Shown here in pieces: positions 32,904-42,624 of a DNA stretch of 64,000 nucleotides; positions within the stretch are counted from its first letter, which is position 1; each line of letters starts with the position of its first letter. Origin of the DNA: Actinoplanes palleronii (lineage in GTDB: Bacteria > Actinomycetota > Actinomycetes > Mycobacteriales > Micromonosporaceae); the NCBI RefSeq assembly GCF_016862315.1, contig NZ_BOMS01000014.1, positions 186,001 to 250,000 on the forward strand, written 5' to 3'. The notes beneath the pieces are model-generated. The model saw nothing but the letters and a program-made list of their open reading frames with translations. It ran no database searches and was not told where the DNA came from. The position numbers and the translations under genes were made by a program.

Positions 32904-34784
32904 TCACCTGTCGACCGGATCCACCCCGCGCCGGATGCGCCACACCAGCACCCCGTCCACCTGCTCCGGCTCACCGAGCAGGTCCCGGGCGGTGGTCTCC
33001 ACGGCGCCGCGGTCCAGCGTCTGGTGGTCCGAGCCGGTGATCTCCGGGGGCAGGAACACCGCGTCCAGCCCCCAGTACGCGAAGTCCGACCGGGCCTGGG
33101 CGCGATCGGCGTTGCTCAGCTGGGTGACGTAGCCGTACCAGGCGGCGCGCAGGAACAGCCAGTCGGTGGCCAGCGGCGGCGCGCCGATCCGGCCGATCTG
33201 CTTGCGGCCCAGCTCGCCGGTGGTCTGCGGGCCGAGGAAGTAGCCGTCCGGGATCCGGAACTGCCGGCCGCCACGGGCCATCGTGTACGCCTGCCAGCGC
33301 TGGCCGTCCGCGGACACGTTCATCGCCATCGGCAGCGCGCTCAGCGTCCCGCCCTCGGGGACGTAGTTCTTCCAGGTGCCGTTCGCGATGAAGGCCGGCT
33401 CGGCAGCCCGGTGCTGGGTGACCAGCGGCAGCGGGATCAGCGGCAGCAGGCTGACCACGACCGCGGCGGACAGCCCGGCGTGCAGCCCGCCGAGCGGGAT
33501 CCGCCGGCTGATCAGCTGGTCGACGATCAGCGCCAGCAGGATGCCGATCACCCCGACCGCGACGAGCGCGAACCGGACCGGCAGCGCCGCGTCGAAGAGC
33601 GGGAAGTAGGCGAGCACCGCGTAGGGCATCGGGATGTCGTACTCGTGCTTGTTGATCAGCAGCCGCGGGCCCCAGGACAGCACGACGAAGACCAGGCCGA
33701 CCACGCCGACGGCGCGCAGCGTGGCCCGGCGGCCGGGGTCGGCCCGCCGCCAGAGCAGCACGAACGACACCACGATCAGCAGGAGCATCGGGATGCCGAA
33801 GAACGAGGTCTCCTCGGTCCGGTTCGGGGCCAGATCGCTGTGCAGCCCGAACAACGCGCCCACCGAGCGGGTCGGGTAGGACAGGTAGGACGCCAGGTCC
33901 TCGACGAAGAACCGCTGGTTGAAGCCGGTCCCGGAGAACGTCTGAGGCCCCGCGAAGTGCATGTAGAGCGGATAGCCGAGCAGCACCCCGGCGACCACCG
34001 CTGCCACACCCAGCGCCCGTGCCACGGTGGGCATCGCGGCCCGCGCCTCGTCCCGTACGGCCTTGCCGAGCGACCAGACGCCGAGGAAGACGCCACTGGC
34101 CAGGGCGGTGTAGAACAACCCCTCCGCGGCGATCGAGAAGCCCATCGCGAGCAGCAGGCCGAGCACGATGCCGTTGCGCAGCCAGCGGCCCGGCTCACGC
34201 AGTTTCAGCACCTGCCAGAGCACCACCGGGGCGACCCAGCCGGCCGTCCAGTTCAGGTGGCCGTTCGCGTGCGAGATGAACCCGGGGGCGAAGCCGCAGA
34301 ACAGCCCGGCCACCGCGGCCGCGCCGGCGTTGCGGACCAGCCAGCGGCGCAGGAACAGGTACCACGCGAAGGCGGAGCCGGCCAGGTTCAGGGTCAGCAC
34401 GGTCACGAAGCTGACCTGCGGCCCGGCCAGGTGGGTCAGCGGCGTCATCAACACCGTGTAGACCGTGATCGAGGTGTTCGCGGCCAGGTTGACGCCGAGC
34501 GGGGCGTTCAGCAGGTCGGTGAAGAACGGATCCGCGCCGTGGGTGACGGTGTAGTACCCGTACCCCATCAGCCACTCGAAGAACGCCTGGTCCCCGACGT
34601 TGTCGGAGAGTACGTGGGTGTACGGATCCGCCCACAGGCCGTTGGTCACGTAGCCCGCGAGGGCGAGGGCGACCAACGCCATGATCAGGTGGGCTCGCCA
34701 CACGCGCGGTGGAGTGCCGGGCGCGCTGGCGGGCTCGGAGGGGGGATCGGCGGACGCGGCGGGGGCAGGGGCGGCGACGGACAT
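32904..34784 (-). CDS. Polytopic membrane protein, probable GT-C-type glycosyltransferase
   Basis: A 626-residue protein with about eleven to twelve transmembrane helices and a C-terminal soluble domain of about 150 residues. The first extracytoplasmic loop has acidic residues ([13 protein letters not shown]), the usual place for the catalytic Asp of GT-C enzymes, which use polyprenyl-phosphate sugars at the outer face of the membrane. The overall pattern ([23 protein letters not shown]) is common in actinobacterial proteins annotated as membrane glycosyltransferases. The start is ATG 34784 or GTG 34787. It lies between the epimerase gene (30 bp) and lipB (14 bp). The substrate is unknown. 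Confidence 0.7.
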   Translation of the reverse strand: MSVAAPAPAASADPPSEPASAPGTPPRVWRAHLIMALVALALAGYVTNGLWADPYTHVLSDNVGDQAFFEWLMGYGYYTVTHGADPFFTDLLNAPLGVNLAANTSITVYTVLMTPLTHLAGPQVSFVTVLTLNLAGSAFAWYLFLRRWLVRNAGAAAVAGLFCGFAPGFISHANGHLNWTAGWVAPVVLWQVLKLREPGRWLRNGIVLGLLLAMGFSIAAEGLFYTALASGVFLGVWSLGKAVRDEARAAMPTVARALGVAAVVAGVLLGYPLYMHFAGPQTFSGTGFNQRFFVEDLASYLSYPTRSVGALFGLHSDLAPNRTEETSFFGIPMLLLIVVSFVLLWRRADPGRRATLRAVGVVGLVFVVLSWGPRLLINKHEYDIPMPYAVLAYFPLFDAALPVRFALVAVGVIGILLALIVDQLISRRIPLGGLHAGLSAAVVVSLLPLIPLPLVTQHRAAEPAFIANGTWKNYVPEGGTLSALPMAMNVSADGQRWQAYTMARGGRQFRIPDGYFLGPQTTGELGRKQIGRIGAPPLATDWLFLRAAWYGYVTQLSNADRAQARSDFAYWGLDAVFLPPEITGSDHQTLDRGAVETTARDLLGEPEQVDGVLVWRIRRGVDPVDR

Positions 34785-34814
34785 CACGCGCAGGTTAGCA
34801 GCGCCCGCTGTAGA

Positions 34815-35732
34815 TCAGCGGGTGAACGTCGGTTGCGCGCGCAGTGCCGCTTCCAGTGCGGACTCGATGTCCGGGTACGTCCAGGAAAAACCTGCATTAC
34901 GCAGTACGCCGGGAACCGCCCGCTGGCTGCGCTGTGCCTCACCGGCCAGCTCGCCGAGCACCAGATCGATGACCGGGCCGGGCACGGCGAGCAGTGCCGG
35001 GCGGTGCACCTGGCGAGCGAGCGCCTTGGTGAACTCCTGGTTGGTGCACTGCACGTCGGAGACCAGGTTGACCGGGCCGGCCACGTCCTCGCGCTCCAGC
35101 AGGAACTCGACGGCGCCCAGCCAGTCGGCCAGCGCGATCCAGGACATCCACTGCCGTCCGCCGCCGATCCGCGCCCCGCCACCCAGCTTGAACAGCGGCA
35201 GCAGCGGCTTGAGCAGCGAACCCTGCCGGTCCAGCACCGGCGCGGTGCGCAGCAGCACGACCCGGGTGCCGGCGTCCTCGGCGGGACGGGCGGCGGCCTC
35301 CCAGATCCGGCACAGGTCGGCCAGGAACGTGGTGCCGGCCGACGCCTCCTCGGTGACCTCGTGGTCGCCGGTGTCGCCGTACCAGCCGACCGCGGAGCCC
35401 TGCAGCAGGGTGCGCGGGCGTTCCCCGTCGGGCAGTTTGGCGATCGCCCGGGCCAGAGTGTCGGTGGTGTCCACCCGGCTGGCGCGCAGCACGTTCTTGT
35501 AGCGCGCGGTCCAGCGGTGCGCGCCGATGTTCGCGCCGGCCAGGTTGATCACCGCGTCCGCGCCGGACAGCACCGGCGCGTCGAGGCGGCCCTGGGCGGG
35601 ATCCCAGGTGGCCTCGTCGGGCCGGGTAGCCGGGTGCCGGACCAGCCGGTGGACCTCGTGGCCGCTCTGACGCAACCGCTCGGTGAGTCGGACTCCGAGG
35701 AAGCCCGAGGCACCGGCCATGACGATCCGCAT
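34815..35732 (-). CDS. TIGR01777-family NAD(P)-binding epimerase-like protein
   Basis: A 305-residue extended short-chain dehydrogenase of the TIGR01777 group (YfcH/Rv2216-like). The nucleotide-binding motif GASGFLG is at residues 8-14. The family patterns NLAGANIG, RTLLQGSAVGWYG and GGGRQWMSWI, and a C-terminal DUF1731-type segment, are all present. The substrate of this family is not established. Its position between sucB and lipB matches M. tuberculosis Rv2215-Rv2217. The ATG at 35732 has GGAAAGGG upstream. Two tandem copies of a 19-bp sequence precede the gene and may control it. Confidence 0.9.
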   Translation of the reverse strand: MRIVMAGASGFLGVRLTERLRQSGHEVHRLVRHPATRPDEATWDPAQGRLDAPVLSGADAVINLAGANIGAHRWTARYKNVLRASRVDTTDTLARAIAKLPDGERPRTLLQGSAVGWYGDTGDHEVTEEASAGTTFLADLCRIWEAAARPAEDAGTRVVLLRTAPVLDRQGSLLKPLLPLFKLGGGARIGGGRQWMSWIALADWLGAVEFLLEREDVAGPVNLVSDVQCTNQEFTKALARQVHRPALLAVPGPVIDLVLGELAGEAQRSQRAVPGVLRNAGFSWTYPDIESALEAALRAQPTFTR

Positions 35733-35768
35733 GTTCCGACCCTTTCCCGAAGATCGCCGATCCCAAAA

Positions 35769-35806
35769 CACTGAGTTGCCTTAAAGACACTGAGTTGCCT
35801 TAAAGA
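35769..35806 (-). repeat. Perfect tandem duplication of 19 bp upstream of the epimerase gene
   Basis: CACTGAGTTGCCTTAAAGA occurs twice with no spacer, at 35769-35787 and 35788-35806. It is AT-richer than its surroundings and lies between the sucB terminator and the epimerase start, in the promoter position. It may be a pair of operator half-sites (TTGCCTTAA) spaced 19 bp, so on roughly the same helix face. Confidence 0.8.
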
Positions 35807-35807
35807 C

Positions 35808-35838
35808 AAAGCCGGGGGTGAGTGTCACCCCCGGCTTT
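35808..35838 (-). terminator. Terminator of sucB
   Basis: AAAGCCGGGGGTGA at 35808-35821 pairs perfectly over 14 bp with TCACCCCCGGCTTT at 35825-35838, loop GTG. It begins 15 bp past the sucB stop on the minus strand, and the stem is followed there by a T-rich GTCTTT. Confidence 0.92.
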
Positions 35839-35852
35839 TGTTGTCAGTTACC

Positions 35853-37655
35853 TCAGAGGCCCAGATCCGGCTCGAAGTGGCCGGCCTCCAGACGCTCCTT
35901 GATGGTGCCCAGGAAGCGGGCGGCGTCCGCACCGTCCACGATCCGGTGGTCGTAGCTCAGCGCCAGGTAGACCATCGAGCGCGGCGCGATGATCTCGCCG
36001 AGCTCGGGGTCGTTGACGATCACCGGGCGCTTGACGACCGCGCCGAGACCGAGGATGCCGACCTGCGGCTGGTTGATGATCGGCGTGTCGAAGAGCGCGC
36101 CACGGCTGCCGGTGTTGGTCAGCGTGAACGTGCCCCCACCGAGCTCGTCCGGCCCGATCTTGTTGTTCCGGGTGCGCTCGGCGACGTCCGCGATCCGCTT
36201 GGACAGGCCGGCCAGGTTCAGGTCGCCGGCGTCCTTGATGACCGGGACGACAAGACCCTTCGGCGCGTCCACCGCGACACCCAGGTGCTCGGCGCCGTGG
36301 TAGGTCACCGTGCCCGCCTCGACGTCGATCGAGGAGTTGACCACCGGGTGCTGCTGCAGCGCCTCGACCGTGGCCAGGGCGAAGAACGGCAGGAAGGTGA
36401 GCTTCACGCCGTGCTTGGCCTGGAACGCGGCCTTGGCCTTGTTGCGCAGGTTGGCGACCTTGGTGACGTCCACCTCGACGACCGTGGTGAGCTGCGCCGA
36501 GACCTGAAGCGACTCGACCATGCGGCGGGCGATGGTGGCCCGGATCCGGGTCAGCTTCTCGGTGCGGCCACGCAGCGGGCTCGGCTCCGGCTTGGCGGCG
36601 GCCTTGGTGTCGGTCGCGGCGGCGGCCGGTGCGGCAGCGGCCGGAGCCGGAGCCGGAGCGGCAGCCTGCGCCTTGGCGGCGGCGGCCTTCTCGGCGGCGT
36701 CGAGCACGTCCTGCTTGCGGATCCGGCCTCCGACGCCGGTCCCGGTCAGCGAGGACAGGTCCACGCCCTTCTCCGTCGCCAGCTTGCGGACCAGCGGGGT
36801 CACGTAACCGGCGTCGCCGGCGCCGTTCGACTGGACCGTCTCGGCGGCCGGAGCGGCCGGCTGCGCGGGCGCGGCCGGCTTGGGCTCGGGAGCCCGGGCC
36901 ACCTGCGGCGCCGGAGCCGTCTCGATCTTCGGCTGGGCCTGCTGCGGCGCCGGCGCGGGGGCCGGCTTCGCCTCGGCGGCCGGGGCCGGCTTCGCCTCGG
37001 GCTCGGGCGCGGCGGCCGGGGCCGACGACGCGGAGCCGATGACGGCCAGCACGGCGCCGACGTCAGCGGTCTCGTCCTCGGCGACCTTGATCTCCAGGAC
37101 GGTGCCGGCGACCGGCGACGGGATCTCGGTGTCGACCTTGTCGGTGGAGACCTCGAGCAGCGGCTCGTCCACCTCGATGGTGTCACCGACGGCCTTGAGC
37201 CAGCGGGTGACGGTGCCCTCGGTGACGCTCTCGCCGAGCGCCGGCATCGTCACCGCGGTGCCCTCGGCGGATCCGCCGGAGGCCTGCGGCGCGGGCGCCT
37301 CCGCCTCGACCGGCTTCTCGGTCGACGGGGTGGTCGGTGCCGGGGGTTCCGGCTCCGCTTCCGGCTCCTGCGCCGACTCCTGGGCGGGGGCGGGCGCGGA
37401 CGCGCCGGCGTCCTCGCCGTCCCCGGAGATGACGGCCAGCTCGCTGCCGACATCCGCGGTCTCGTCCTCGCCGACCACGATGCGGGTGAGCACACCCGCG
37501 GCGGGCGACGGGATCTCGGTGTCGACCTTGTCGGTGGAGACCTCGAGCAGCGGCTCGTCGGCTTCGACGCGCTCGCCCTCCTGCTTGAGCCAGCGCGTGA
37601 CGGTGCCCTCGGTGACGCTCTCACCCAGCCGCGGCATGGTTACCGATACCGGCAT
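35853..37655 (-). CDS. sucB: 2-oxoacid dehydrogenase E2 (dihydrolipoamide acyltransferase)
   Basis: A 600-residue E2 core subunit with two lipoyl domains (about 1-80 and 125-205), each with the modified lysine in [12 protein letters not shown]. Ala/Pro linkers separate them from the E3/E1-binding domain (about 280-320, [15 protein letters not shown]) and the catalytic domain, whose active-site motif is SYDHRIVDG near the C-terminus. Two lipoyl domains match actinobacterial SucB/DlaT, which serves pyruvate and 2-oxoglutarate dehydrogenases. The start context is GGGGAAAA-ATG. It lies 97 bp downstream of lpd on the same strand. LipA, LipB and Lpd in this window make and recycle its cofactor. Confidence 0.95.
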   Translation of the reverse strand: MPVSVTMPRLGESVTEGTVTRWLKQEGERVEADEPLLEVSTDKVDTEIPSPAAGVLTRIVVGEDETADVGSELAVISGDGEDAGASAPAPAQESAQEPEAEPEPPAPTTPSTEKPVEAEAPAPQASGGSAEGTAVTMPALGESVTEGTVTRWLKAVGDTIEVDEPLLEVSTDKVDTEIPSPVAGTVLEIKVAEDETADVGAVLAVIGSASSAPAAAPEPEAKPAPAAEAKPAPAPAPQQAQPKIETAPAPQVARAPEPKPAAPAQPAAPAAETVQSNGAGDAGYVTPLVRKLATEKGVDLSSLTGTGVGGRIRKQDVLDAAEKAAAAKAQAAAPAPAPAAAAPAAAATDTKAAAKPEPSPLRGRTEKLTRIRATIARRMVESLQVSAQLTTVVEVDVTKVANLRNKAKAAFQAKHGVKLTFLPFFALATVEALQQHPVVNSSIDVEAGTVTYHGAEHLGVAVDAPKGLVVPVIKDAGDLNLAGLSKRIADVAERTRNNKIGPDELGGGTFTLTNTGSRGALFDTPIINQPQVGILGLGAVVKRPVIVNDPELGEIIAPRSMVYLALSYDHRIVDGADAARFLGTIKERLEAGHFEPDLGL

Positions 37656-37752
37656 TTTTCCCCAAACTCCTTAACGCAATGAGGCGTGTTCACGACGTGG
37701 AGACCATATGCACGACCTCGGTCGTGGATCAGCCTCAGGAAACGCGATCGAA

Positions 37753-39144
37753 TCAGCTGTGCGCGTGCAGGGGCTTGCCCGCGAGCGCGAGGAAAGCCTC
37801 GCCCAGTGCCTCGTTCTGCGTCGGGTGGGCGTGCACGAGCTGAGCGACCTCCTCCGGGAAGGCCTCCCAGTTGTAGATCAGCTGAGCTTCGCCGACCTGC
37901 TCACCCATCCGGGCGCCGACCATGTGCACGCCGACCACCGGGCCGTCCTCGACCCGGACCAGCTTGACGAAGCCCGCGGTCTTGAGGATCTGGCTCTTGC
38001 CGTTGCCGCCGAGGTTGTAGTTGTACGTGGTCACCTTGTCGGCGCCGTACTTCTCCTTGGCCTTGGCCTCGGTCAGACCCACCGAGGCGACCTCGGGGTC
38101 GGAGTAGGTGACGCGCGGGATGCCCACCTCGTCGATGACCGCCGGGTTCTTGCCGGCGATCTCCTCGGCCACGAAGATGCCCTGCTGGAAGCCGCGGTGC
38201 GCGAGCTGCAGGCCGGGCACGATGTCGCCGACGGCGTAGATGTTGCCGACGCCGGTGTGCAGGCGCTCGTTGGTGATCACGAAGCCGCGGTCCAGGGTGA
38301 CGCCCTGCTCCTCGTACCCGAGGTTCGCGGTCGTCGGGCCACGGCCCACCGCGACCAGCAGGATCTCGGCCTCGAGGGTCTCGCCGCCGGCGATGGTGAC
38401 CTTGACGCCGTTCTCGGTCTTCTCGACCTTCTCGAACGGCTTGCCGACCTTGAGGTTGATCTTCCGCTTCCGGAACGCGCGCTCGACCTGCTTCGAGATG
38501 TCCTCGTCCTCCGCGGCGACCAGCCGGGGGAGGGCCTCGATGATGGTCACGTCGGCGCCGAACGACTTCCAGACGCTGGCGAACTCGACGCCGATCACGC
38601 CGCCACCCAGCACGATCGCGGAGCTCGGCACCCGGTCCAGCTTCAGGGCGTGCTCACTGGCCAGCACCCGCGTGCCGTCGACCTCGAGGCCGGGCAGCGA
38701 GCGCGAGTACGACCCGGTCGCCAGGATCACGTTGCGGCCGGTGTAGCGCTTGCCGTCCACCTCGACGGTGTCCTTGCCGACCAGCTTGCCGGCCCCGGCC
38801 ACCAGGGTGATGTTCTTGTTGTGTCCCAGCAGACCCTGCAGGCCCTTGTAGAGGCGGCCGATCACGCCGTCCTTGTACGAGTTCACCCCGGCCATGTCGA
38901 TACCGACCAGGTCGGCCTTGATGCCGAACTGCTCGCTCTCCCGGGTCTGGTCCGCGATCTCCGCGGCGTGCAGTAGCGCCTTGGTCGGAACGCAGCCGCG
39001 GTGCAGGCAGGTACCACCGACCTCGGCCTTGTCGATCAGCGCTACGGAGAGGTCCAGTTCCGCGGCACGCAGCGCGGCCGCGTACCCGCCACTGCCCGCG
39101 CCGAGGATGACGATGTCGAAGGTTCCGCCGTTCGGCTGGCTCAC
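37753..39144 (-). CDS. lpdA: Dihydrolipoyl dehydrogenase (E3)
   Basis: A 463-residue FAD disulfide oxidoreductase that reoxidises the dihydrolipoyl groups of E2 and GcvH. It has an FAD-binding GAGSGGY near the N-terminus, the redox pair in GGTCLHRGCVPTK, an NAD-binding GGGVIGVEFASVW, and the catalytic His-Glu in HAHPTQNEAL at the C-terminus. The GTG at 39144 gives the standard N-terminus (SQPNGGTFDIVIL). It stands upstream of sucB on the same strand and probably shares transcripts with it. It is divergent from the small gene at 39307. Confidence 0.96.
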   Translation of the reverse strand: MSQPNGGTFDIVILGAGSGGYAAALRAAELDLSVALIDKAEVGGTCLHRGCVPTKALLHAAEIADQTRESEQFGIKADLVGIDMAGVNSYKDGVIGRLYKGLQGLLGHNKNITLVAGAGKLVGKDTVEVDGKRYTGRNVILATGSYSRSLPGLEVDGTRVLASEHALKLDRVPSSAIVLGGGVIGVEFASVWKSFGADVTIIEALPRLVAAEDEDISKQVERAFRKRKINLKVGKPFEKVEKTENGVKVTIAGGETLEAEILLVAVGRGPTTANLGYEEQGVTLDRGFVITNERLHTGVGNIYAVGDIVPGLQLAHRGFQQGIFVAEEIAGKNPAVIDEVGIPRVTYSDPEVASVGLTEAKAKEKYGADKVTTYNYNLGGNGKSQILKTAGFVKLVRVEDGPVVGVHMVGARMGEQVGEAQLIYNWEAFPEEVAQLVHAHPTQNEALGEAFLALAGKPLHAHS

Positions 39145-39306
39145 GTTGACTCCAGTAGTCGAGTCGTCGCCATGTGGGTCACACAATGGAAACGGTCACA
39201 GTCCCGTCTCGGACATCTTGTCACTTGTAGGCCCGCTCAATGCAGCCAGGTGCCCCACAACACGTCGGCTGTCGTACCCTTGCGGGATTCAGCGTGAGGA
39301 GGAGCA

Positions 39307-39627
39307 GTGGCGTGGTTTCGGCGTCGCCCGCGATCCAGTGGGCCCGGCGGACGACCGGTTAATCAGGCCGATCTCGATCACCTTACGCAATTCGTCCGCA
39401 CTCGGCGCGGTGTCGAGGCGTTCGTCGAGCCGCAGACCACGGTGACCGAGACCACCGTGTTGCTCGTGGCACACGACGGTGAGTGGACCCGGCGGCGCAT
39501 CTCGTCGCCCGAGGTCGCCCGGCGTTTCGCGCTGCAGCTCTCGCTGCCGATCTACGACGTCCACCTGCTCGGCTACCCGCAGCGGATGCGCGACTACAAC
39601 GCCCGGCAGAAGCAGCGCCCGGCCTGA
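39307..39627 (+). CDS. Conserved small actinobacterial protein
   Basis: A 106-residue basic protein starting at GTG 39307 behind AGGAGGAG. After an Arg-rich start, it has a compact alpha/beta core (FVEPQTTVTETTVLLVAHDG, RRISSPEVARRFALQL, IYDVHLLGYPQRM) and a Tyr/Arg-rich end. There is no signal peptide or membrane helix. Patterns like this are conserved beside lpd/pepA in related actinobacteria, but I know of no assigned function. A terminator overlaps its stop codon. Confidence 0.75.
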   Translation: MAWFRRRPRSSGPGGRPVNQADLDHLTQFVRTRRGVEAFVEPQTTVTETTVLLVAHDGEWTRRRISSPEVARRFALQLSLPIYDVHLLGYPQRMRDYNARQKQRPA

Positions 39628-39640
39628 TCGGGCCGGGCGC
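39615..39640. terminator. Bidirectional terminator between the small gene and pepA
   Basis: GCGCCCGGCC and GGCCGGGCGC form a perfect 10-bp stem around a TGATCG loop that contains the stop codon of the small gene. It lies in the 25-bp gap region between convergent gene ends. Confidence 0.8.
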
Positions 39641-39652
39641 CGCCGGTGCGTC

Positions 39653-41194
39653 CTAGAGGGTCTCGACCACGCGCAGCAGGGTACGGATCGGCACGCCGGT
39701 ACCGCCCTTGGTCCAGTACCCGGTCGCCTCGCCGGAGTGGTACCCCGGGCCGGCGATGTCGATGTGCGCCCACTCCACACCCGGTGTGACGAACTCGCGC
39801 AGGAACACGCCGCCCTGCAGCATGTGCCCGGCCCGGTCCAGGCTCGAGTTGGTCTGGCAGATGTCGGCGATCTCCGACTCCATGCCCTTGCGCACGTCGT
39901 CCGGCAGCGGCATCGGCCAGCCGGGCTCGCCGACCGCGTCGCCGGCCGTCTTGACCAGCGTGGTGGCCGCCTCCGACCCCATCAGGCCGGCGATCCGCTT
40001 GCCCAGCGCGATCACCTGCCCGCCGGTCAGGGTGGACGCCTCGAACAGGTAGTCGGCGCCGTCCGCGCAGGCACGGGCCATCGCGTCACCGAGCACCATG
40101 CGGCCCTCGGCGTCGGTGTTGAACACCTCGACCCGCTTGCCGTTGAACATGGTGATCACGTCACCCGGGCGGTACGCCGACCCGGACGGCATGTTCTCCG
40201 CGATCGCGAGGTACCCGGAGACCGCGACGCCCGGCTTGAGCGCGGCGATGGCCAGCATGGTGGCGCCGATCGCGGCCGCACCGGCCATGTCCGACTTCAT
40301 CTCCCACATGCCGGCGGCCGGCTTGATGCTGATGCCGCCGGTGTCGAACGTGATGCCCTTACCGACCAGCGCGACCCGCTTCGGCTCGGTCACGCCCTCC
40401 GGCACGTAGGTCAGCTTGACCAGCCGCGGCGGTGCCTCGGAACCCTGGCCGACCGCCACGATGCCGCCGTACCCGCCGGCCTTGAGCTGGTCGAAGTCGA
40501 GCACCTCGACGGCCAGTCCGGCCTCGGTGGCGGCGGCCGCGACCAGGTCGGCGAAGCCCGCCGGGCGCAGCTCGTTCGGCGGCATGTTGACCCAGTCCCG
40601 GGCCTGGCGGACCGCGCGGCTGACGACACCGGCGCGGGTCAGCTCGGCCGCGGCGGCCGTGTCGGCGGCGTCCGGCACGTACACCTGCAGCGCGGTCACC
40701 GGCTCGCGGCGGCCCTTGGCCGGCTTGGTCTTGTAACCGGCGAACCGGTACGACCCGAGCAGCGCACCCTCCAGCACGGCGCGCAGCACGTTCGGGGCGT
40801 CCGCGTCGTCGGGCAGCGGCAGGGCCAGCGCGACGGTGCCGCTGCCGGCCAGCGCGCGGACCGCGGCGCCGGTGCCCCGGCGCAGGGTCTCGAGGTCGGG
40901 GGCGGAGCCGGACGGCTCGTCGCCGAGGCCCACCGCGACCACCAGCGGCGCGGCGATCGTGCCGAGGGTGGCCAGCTTGGTCACCTCACCCGGCGCGCCG
41001 GTCGCGCCGAGCAGCGCCAGCGTCGACGTCAGCTTGCCGTCGAACGCCGCGGCGATGCTCTCCGCGCCGGACGCCGGAAGCAGGGCGCCGTCCTGGTCGG
41101 GCTGGCTGTGCAGGCCGATGACGATGGCATCGACCGCCAATTCGGCCGGGTCGGTGTCGACCAGGCTGAGGCTGGGCTGGGTCACTCGGGTCAC
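39653..41194 (-). CDS. pepA: Leucyl aminopeptidase (M17)
   Basis: A 513-residue di-metal aminopeptidase that trims N-terminal residues from peptides. The M17 signature [13 protein letters not shown] is intact, as are the metal and substrate residues in [15 protein letters not shown] and MKSDMAGAA. The N-terminal ~170 residues form the non-catalytic domain. The start is GTG 41194 or GTG 41185. It is divergent from gcvT over about 110 bp, the same pairing seen in M. tuberculosis (pepB/gcvT). Confidence 0.95.
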   Translation of the reverse strand: MTRVTQPSLSLVDTDPAELAVDAIVIGLHSQPDQDGALLPASGAESIAAAFDGKLTSTLALLGATGAPGEVTKLATLGTIAAPLVVAVGLGDEPSGSAPDLETLRRGTGAAVRALAGSGTVALALPLPDDADAPNVLRAVLEGALLGSYRFAGYKTKPAKGRREPVTALQVYVPDAADTAAAAELTRAGVVSRAVRQARDWVNMPPNELRPAGFADLVAAAATEAGLAVEVLDFDQLKAGGYGGIVAVGQGSEAPPRLVKLTYVPEGVTEPKRVALVGKGITFDTGGISIKPAAGMWEMKSDMAGAAAIGATMLAIAALKPGVAVSGYLAIAENMPSGSAYRPGDVITMFNGKRVEVFNTDAEGRMVLGDAMARACADGADYLFEASTLTGGQVIALGKRIAGLMGSEAATTLVKTAGDAVGEPGWPMPLPDDVRKGMESEIADICQTNSSLDRAGHMLQGGVFLREFVTPGVEWAHIDIAGPGYHSGEATGYWTKGGTGVPIRTLLRVVETL

Positions 41195-41304
41195 TCCGGG
41201 ACGTCGGGGCCGGAGCCCGCTGGTGGCGTGCTCCCGGCTGGTGGGAATCAGTGGTATTCCCCGCGACTCTAACGAGGCGCAAGGTCACCGGTAAGTTGAG
41301 TCTC

Positions 41305-42396
41305 ATGTCTGCCGAGTTCTTCCGCTCCCCGCTGCATGACCGTCACGTCGCGCTGGGCGCGAAACTCGCCCCGTTCGGCGGCTGGGAGATGCCGCTGGAG
41401 TACGCCGGCGGTGGCGTCCTGCGCGAGCACGCCGCGGTCCGCGAGGCGGCCGGCGTGTTCGACGTGTCACACCTGGGCAAGGCCCGGGTCAGCGGCGCCG
41501 GCGCGGCCGATTTCGTGAACTCCTGCCTGACCAACGACCTGGGCCGGATCGAGCCGGGCAAGGCGCAGTACACGCTCTGCTGCGACGAGACCGGCGGCGT
41601 GGTGGACGACCTGATCGCGTACCTCTACGGCCCGGACGACGTCTTCCTGATCCCGAACGCCGCGAACACCGCCGAGGTCGCGCGCCGCCTGGCCGCCGCC
41701 GCGCCGGCCGGGGTCACCGTCACCGACCAGCACCGCGAGTTCGCGATCCTGGCCGTGCAGGGCCCGCACTCCGCCGACGTGCTGGGCAAGCTCGGCCTGC
41801 CCGCCGACCACGGCTACATGTCGTTCCTCGAGGCCACCCTCGGCGGCGCGGAACTGATCGTGTGCCGGACCGGGTACACCGGTGAGCACGGCTACGAACT
41901 GGTCATCCCGTGGGACGCGGCGACCGCGGTCTGGGACGCGCTGATCACCGCCGGGGTCCGCCCGTGCGGCCTCGGCGCCCGCGACACGCTCCGCACCGAG
42001 ATGGGCTACCCGCTGCACGGCCAGGAACTCTCCCTGGAGATCAGCCCGGTGCAGGCCCGCTCCGGCTGGGCCGTCGGCTGGTCAAAACCGGTCTTCTGGG
42101 GCCGGGACGCGCTGCTCGCCGAGAAGGCCGCCGGTCCGCGCCGCCAGCTCCGCGGCCTGGAACTCACCGGCCGCGGCATCCCGCGCGGCCACATGCCGGT
42201 CTTCGCCGGCGGCGTCCAGGTCGGCGAGACCACCAGCGGCACGTTCTCTCCGACGAAGAAGATCGGCATCGCGCTCGCCCTGATCGACACCGCGACACCG
42301 CTCGCCGACGACACCCTCGTGGAGATCGACATCCGCGGCCGCCGGACCGAGGCCCGCCTGGTCAAACCCCCGTTCGTCAAGACCTCGGTCCGCTGA
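41305..42396 (+). CDS. gcvT: Aminomethyltransferase (glycine cleavage T protein)
   Basis: A 363-residue folate-dependent enzyme that takes the aminomethyl group from lipoylated GcvH and forms 5,10-methylene-THF and ammonia. The N-terminal [23 protein letters not shown] is cut here to its hallmark GGWEMP, and the catalytic Asp lies in GGVVDDLI. The C-terminal barrel ends with a typical [10 protein letters not shown] segment. The ATG at 41305 is preferred; the upstream frame is not conserved-looking. No glycine riboswitch is visible in the short pepA-gcvT gap. GcvH and GcvP are not in the window. Confidence 0.95.
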   Translation: MSAEFFRSPLHDRHVALGAKLAPFGGWEMPLEYAGGGVLREHAAVREAAGVFDVSHLGKARVSGAGAADFVNSCLTNDLGRIEPGKAQYTLCCDETGGVVDDLIAYLYGPDDVFLIPNAANTAEVARRLAAAAPAGVTVTDQHREFAILAVQGPHSADVLGKLGLPADHGYMSFLEATLGGAELIVCRTGYTGEHGYELVIPWDAATAVWDALITAGVRPCGLGARDTLRTEMGYPLHGQELSLEISPVQARSGWAVGWSKPVFWGRDALLAEKAAGPRRQLRGLELTGRGIPRGHMPVFAGGVQVGETTSGTFSPTKKIGIALALIDTATPLADDTLVEIDIRGRRTEARLVKPPFVKTSVR

Positions 42397-42410
42397 CGGC
42401 AGCTTCCCCA

Positions 42411-42613
42411 CAAAAACCCCATAGGGTACGAATACCGGGCGCACGTCCGTAGGCTACGAGCCACGCCCCGCCCGTGAGGCGGTCTCGCGTGCGCGCCGCG
42501 GGCCGGGAGGCGCGCGGCGGTCGTGCGGGCCCGCGGTGTCGCGTGGCCTCACGGGCGGGACTCGGCTCGTAGCCTGCGGGCGAGCGCTCCGTTATTCGTA
42601 CCAAATGGGGTTT
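42411..42613. repeat. Dispersed repeat, copies B and C as a 203-bp imperfect palindrome
   Basis: Copy B (42411-42462, plus) and copy C (42564-42613, minus) are inverted relatives of copy A at 18920. B ends in CGTCCGTAGGCTACGAGCC and C, read on the minus strand, in CGCCCGCAGGCTACGAGCC. The arms continue inward with CCCGCCCGTGAGG matching CCTCACGGGCGGG, so each arm is about 75 nt. The element fills the gap between the convergent ends of gcvT and cobS and encodes nothing obvious. It could act as a strong two-way terminator or be a non-autonomous repeat such as a MITE. Confidence 0.85.
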
Positions 42614-42624
42614 ATTGGTCGTTG

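Noticed and set aside
33024..35774. Open frame of about 900 codons on the plus strand opposite the GT-C and epimerase genes.
   Set aside because: Shadow frame by the same criteria; the minus-strand genes have family motifs and proper start contexts.
41195..41304. Glycine riboswitch upstream of gcvT.
   Set aside because: Only about 110 bp separate it from pepA, and no paired aptamer-like stems are visible.
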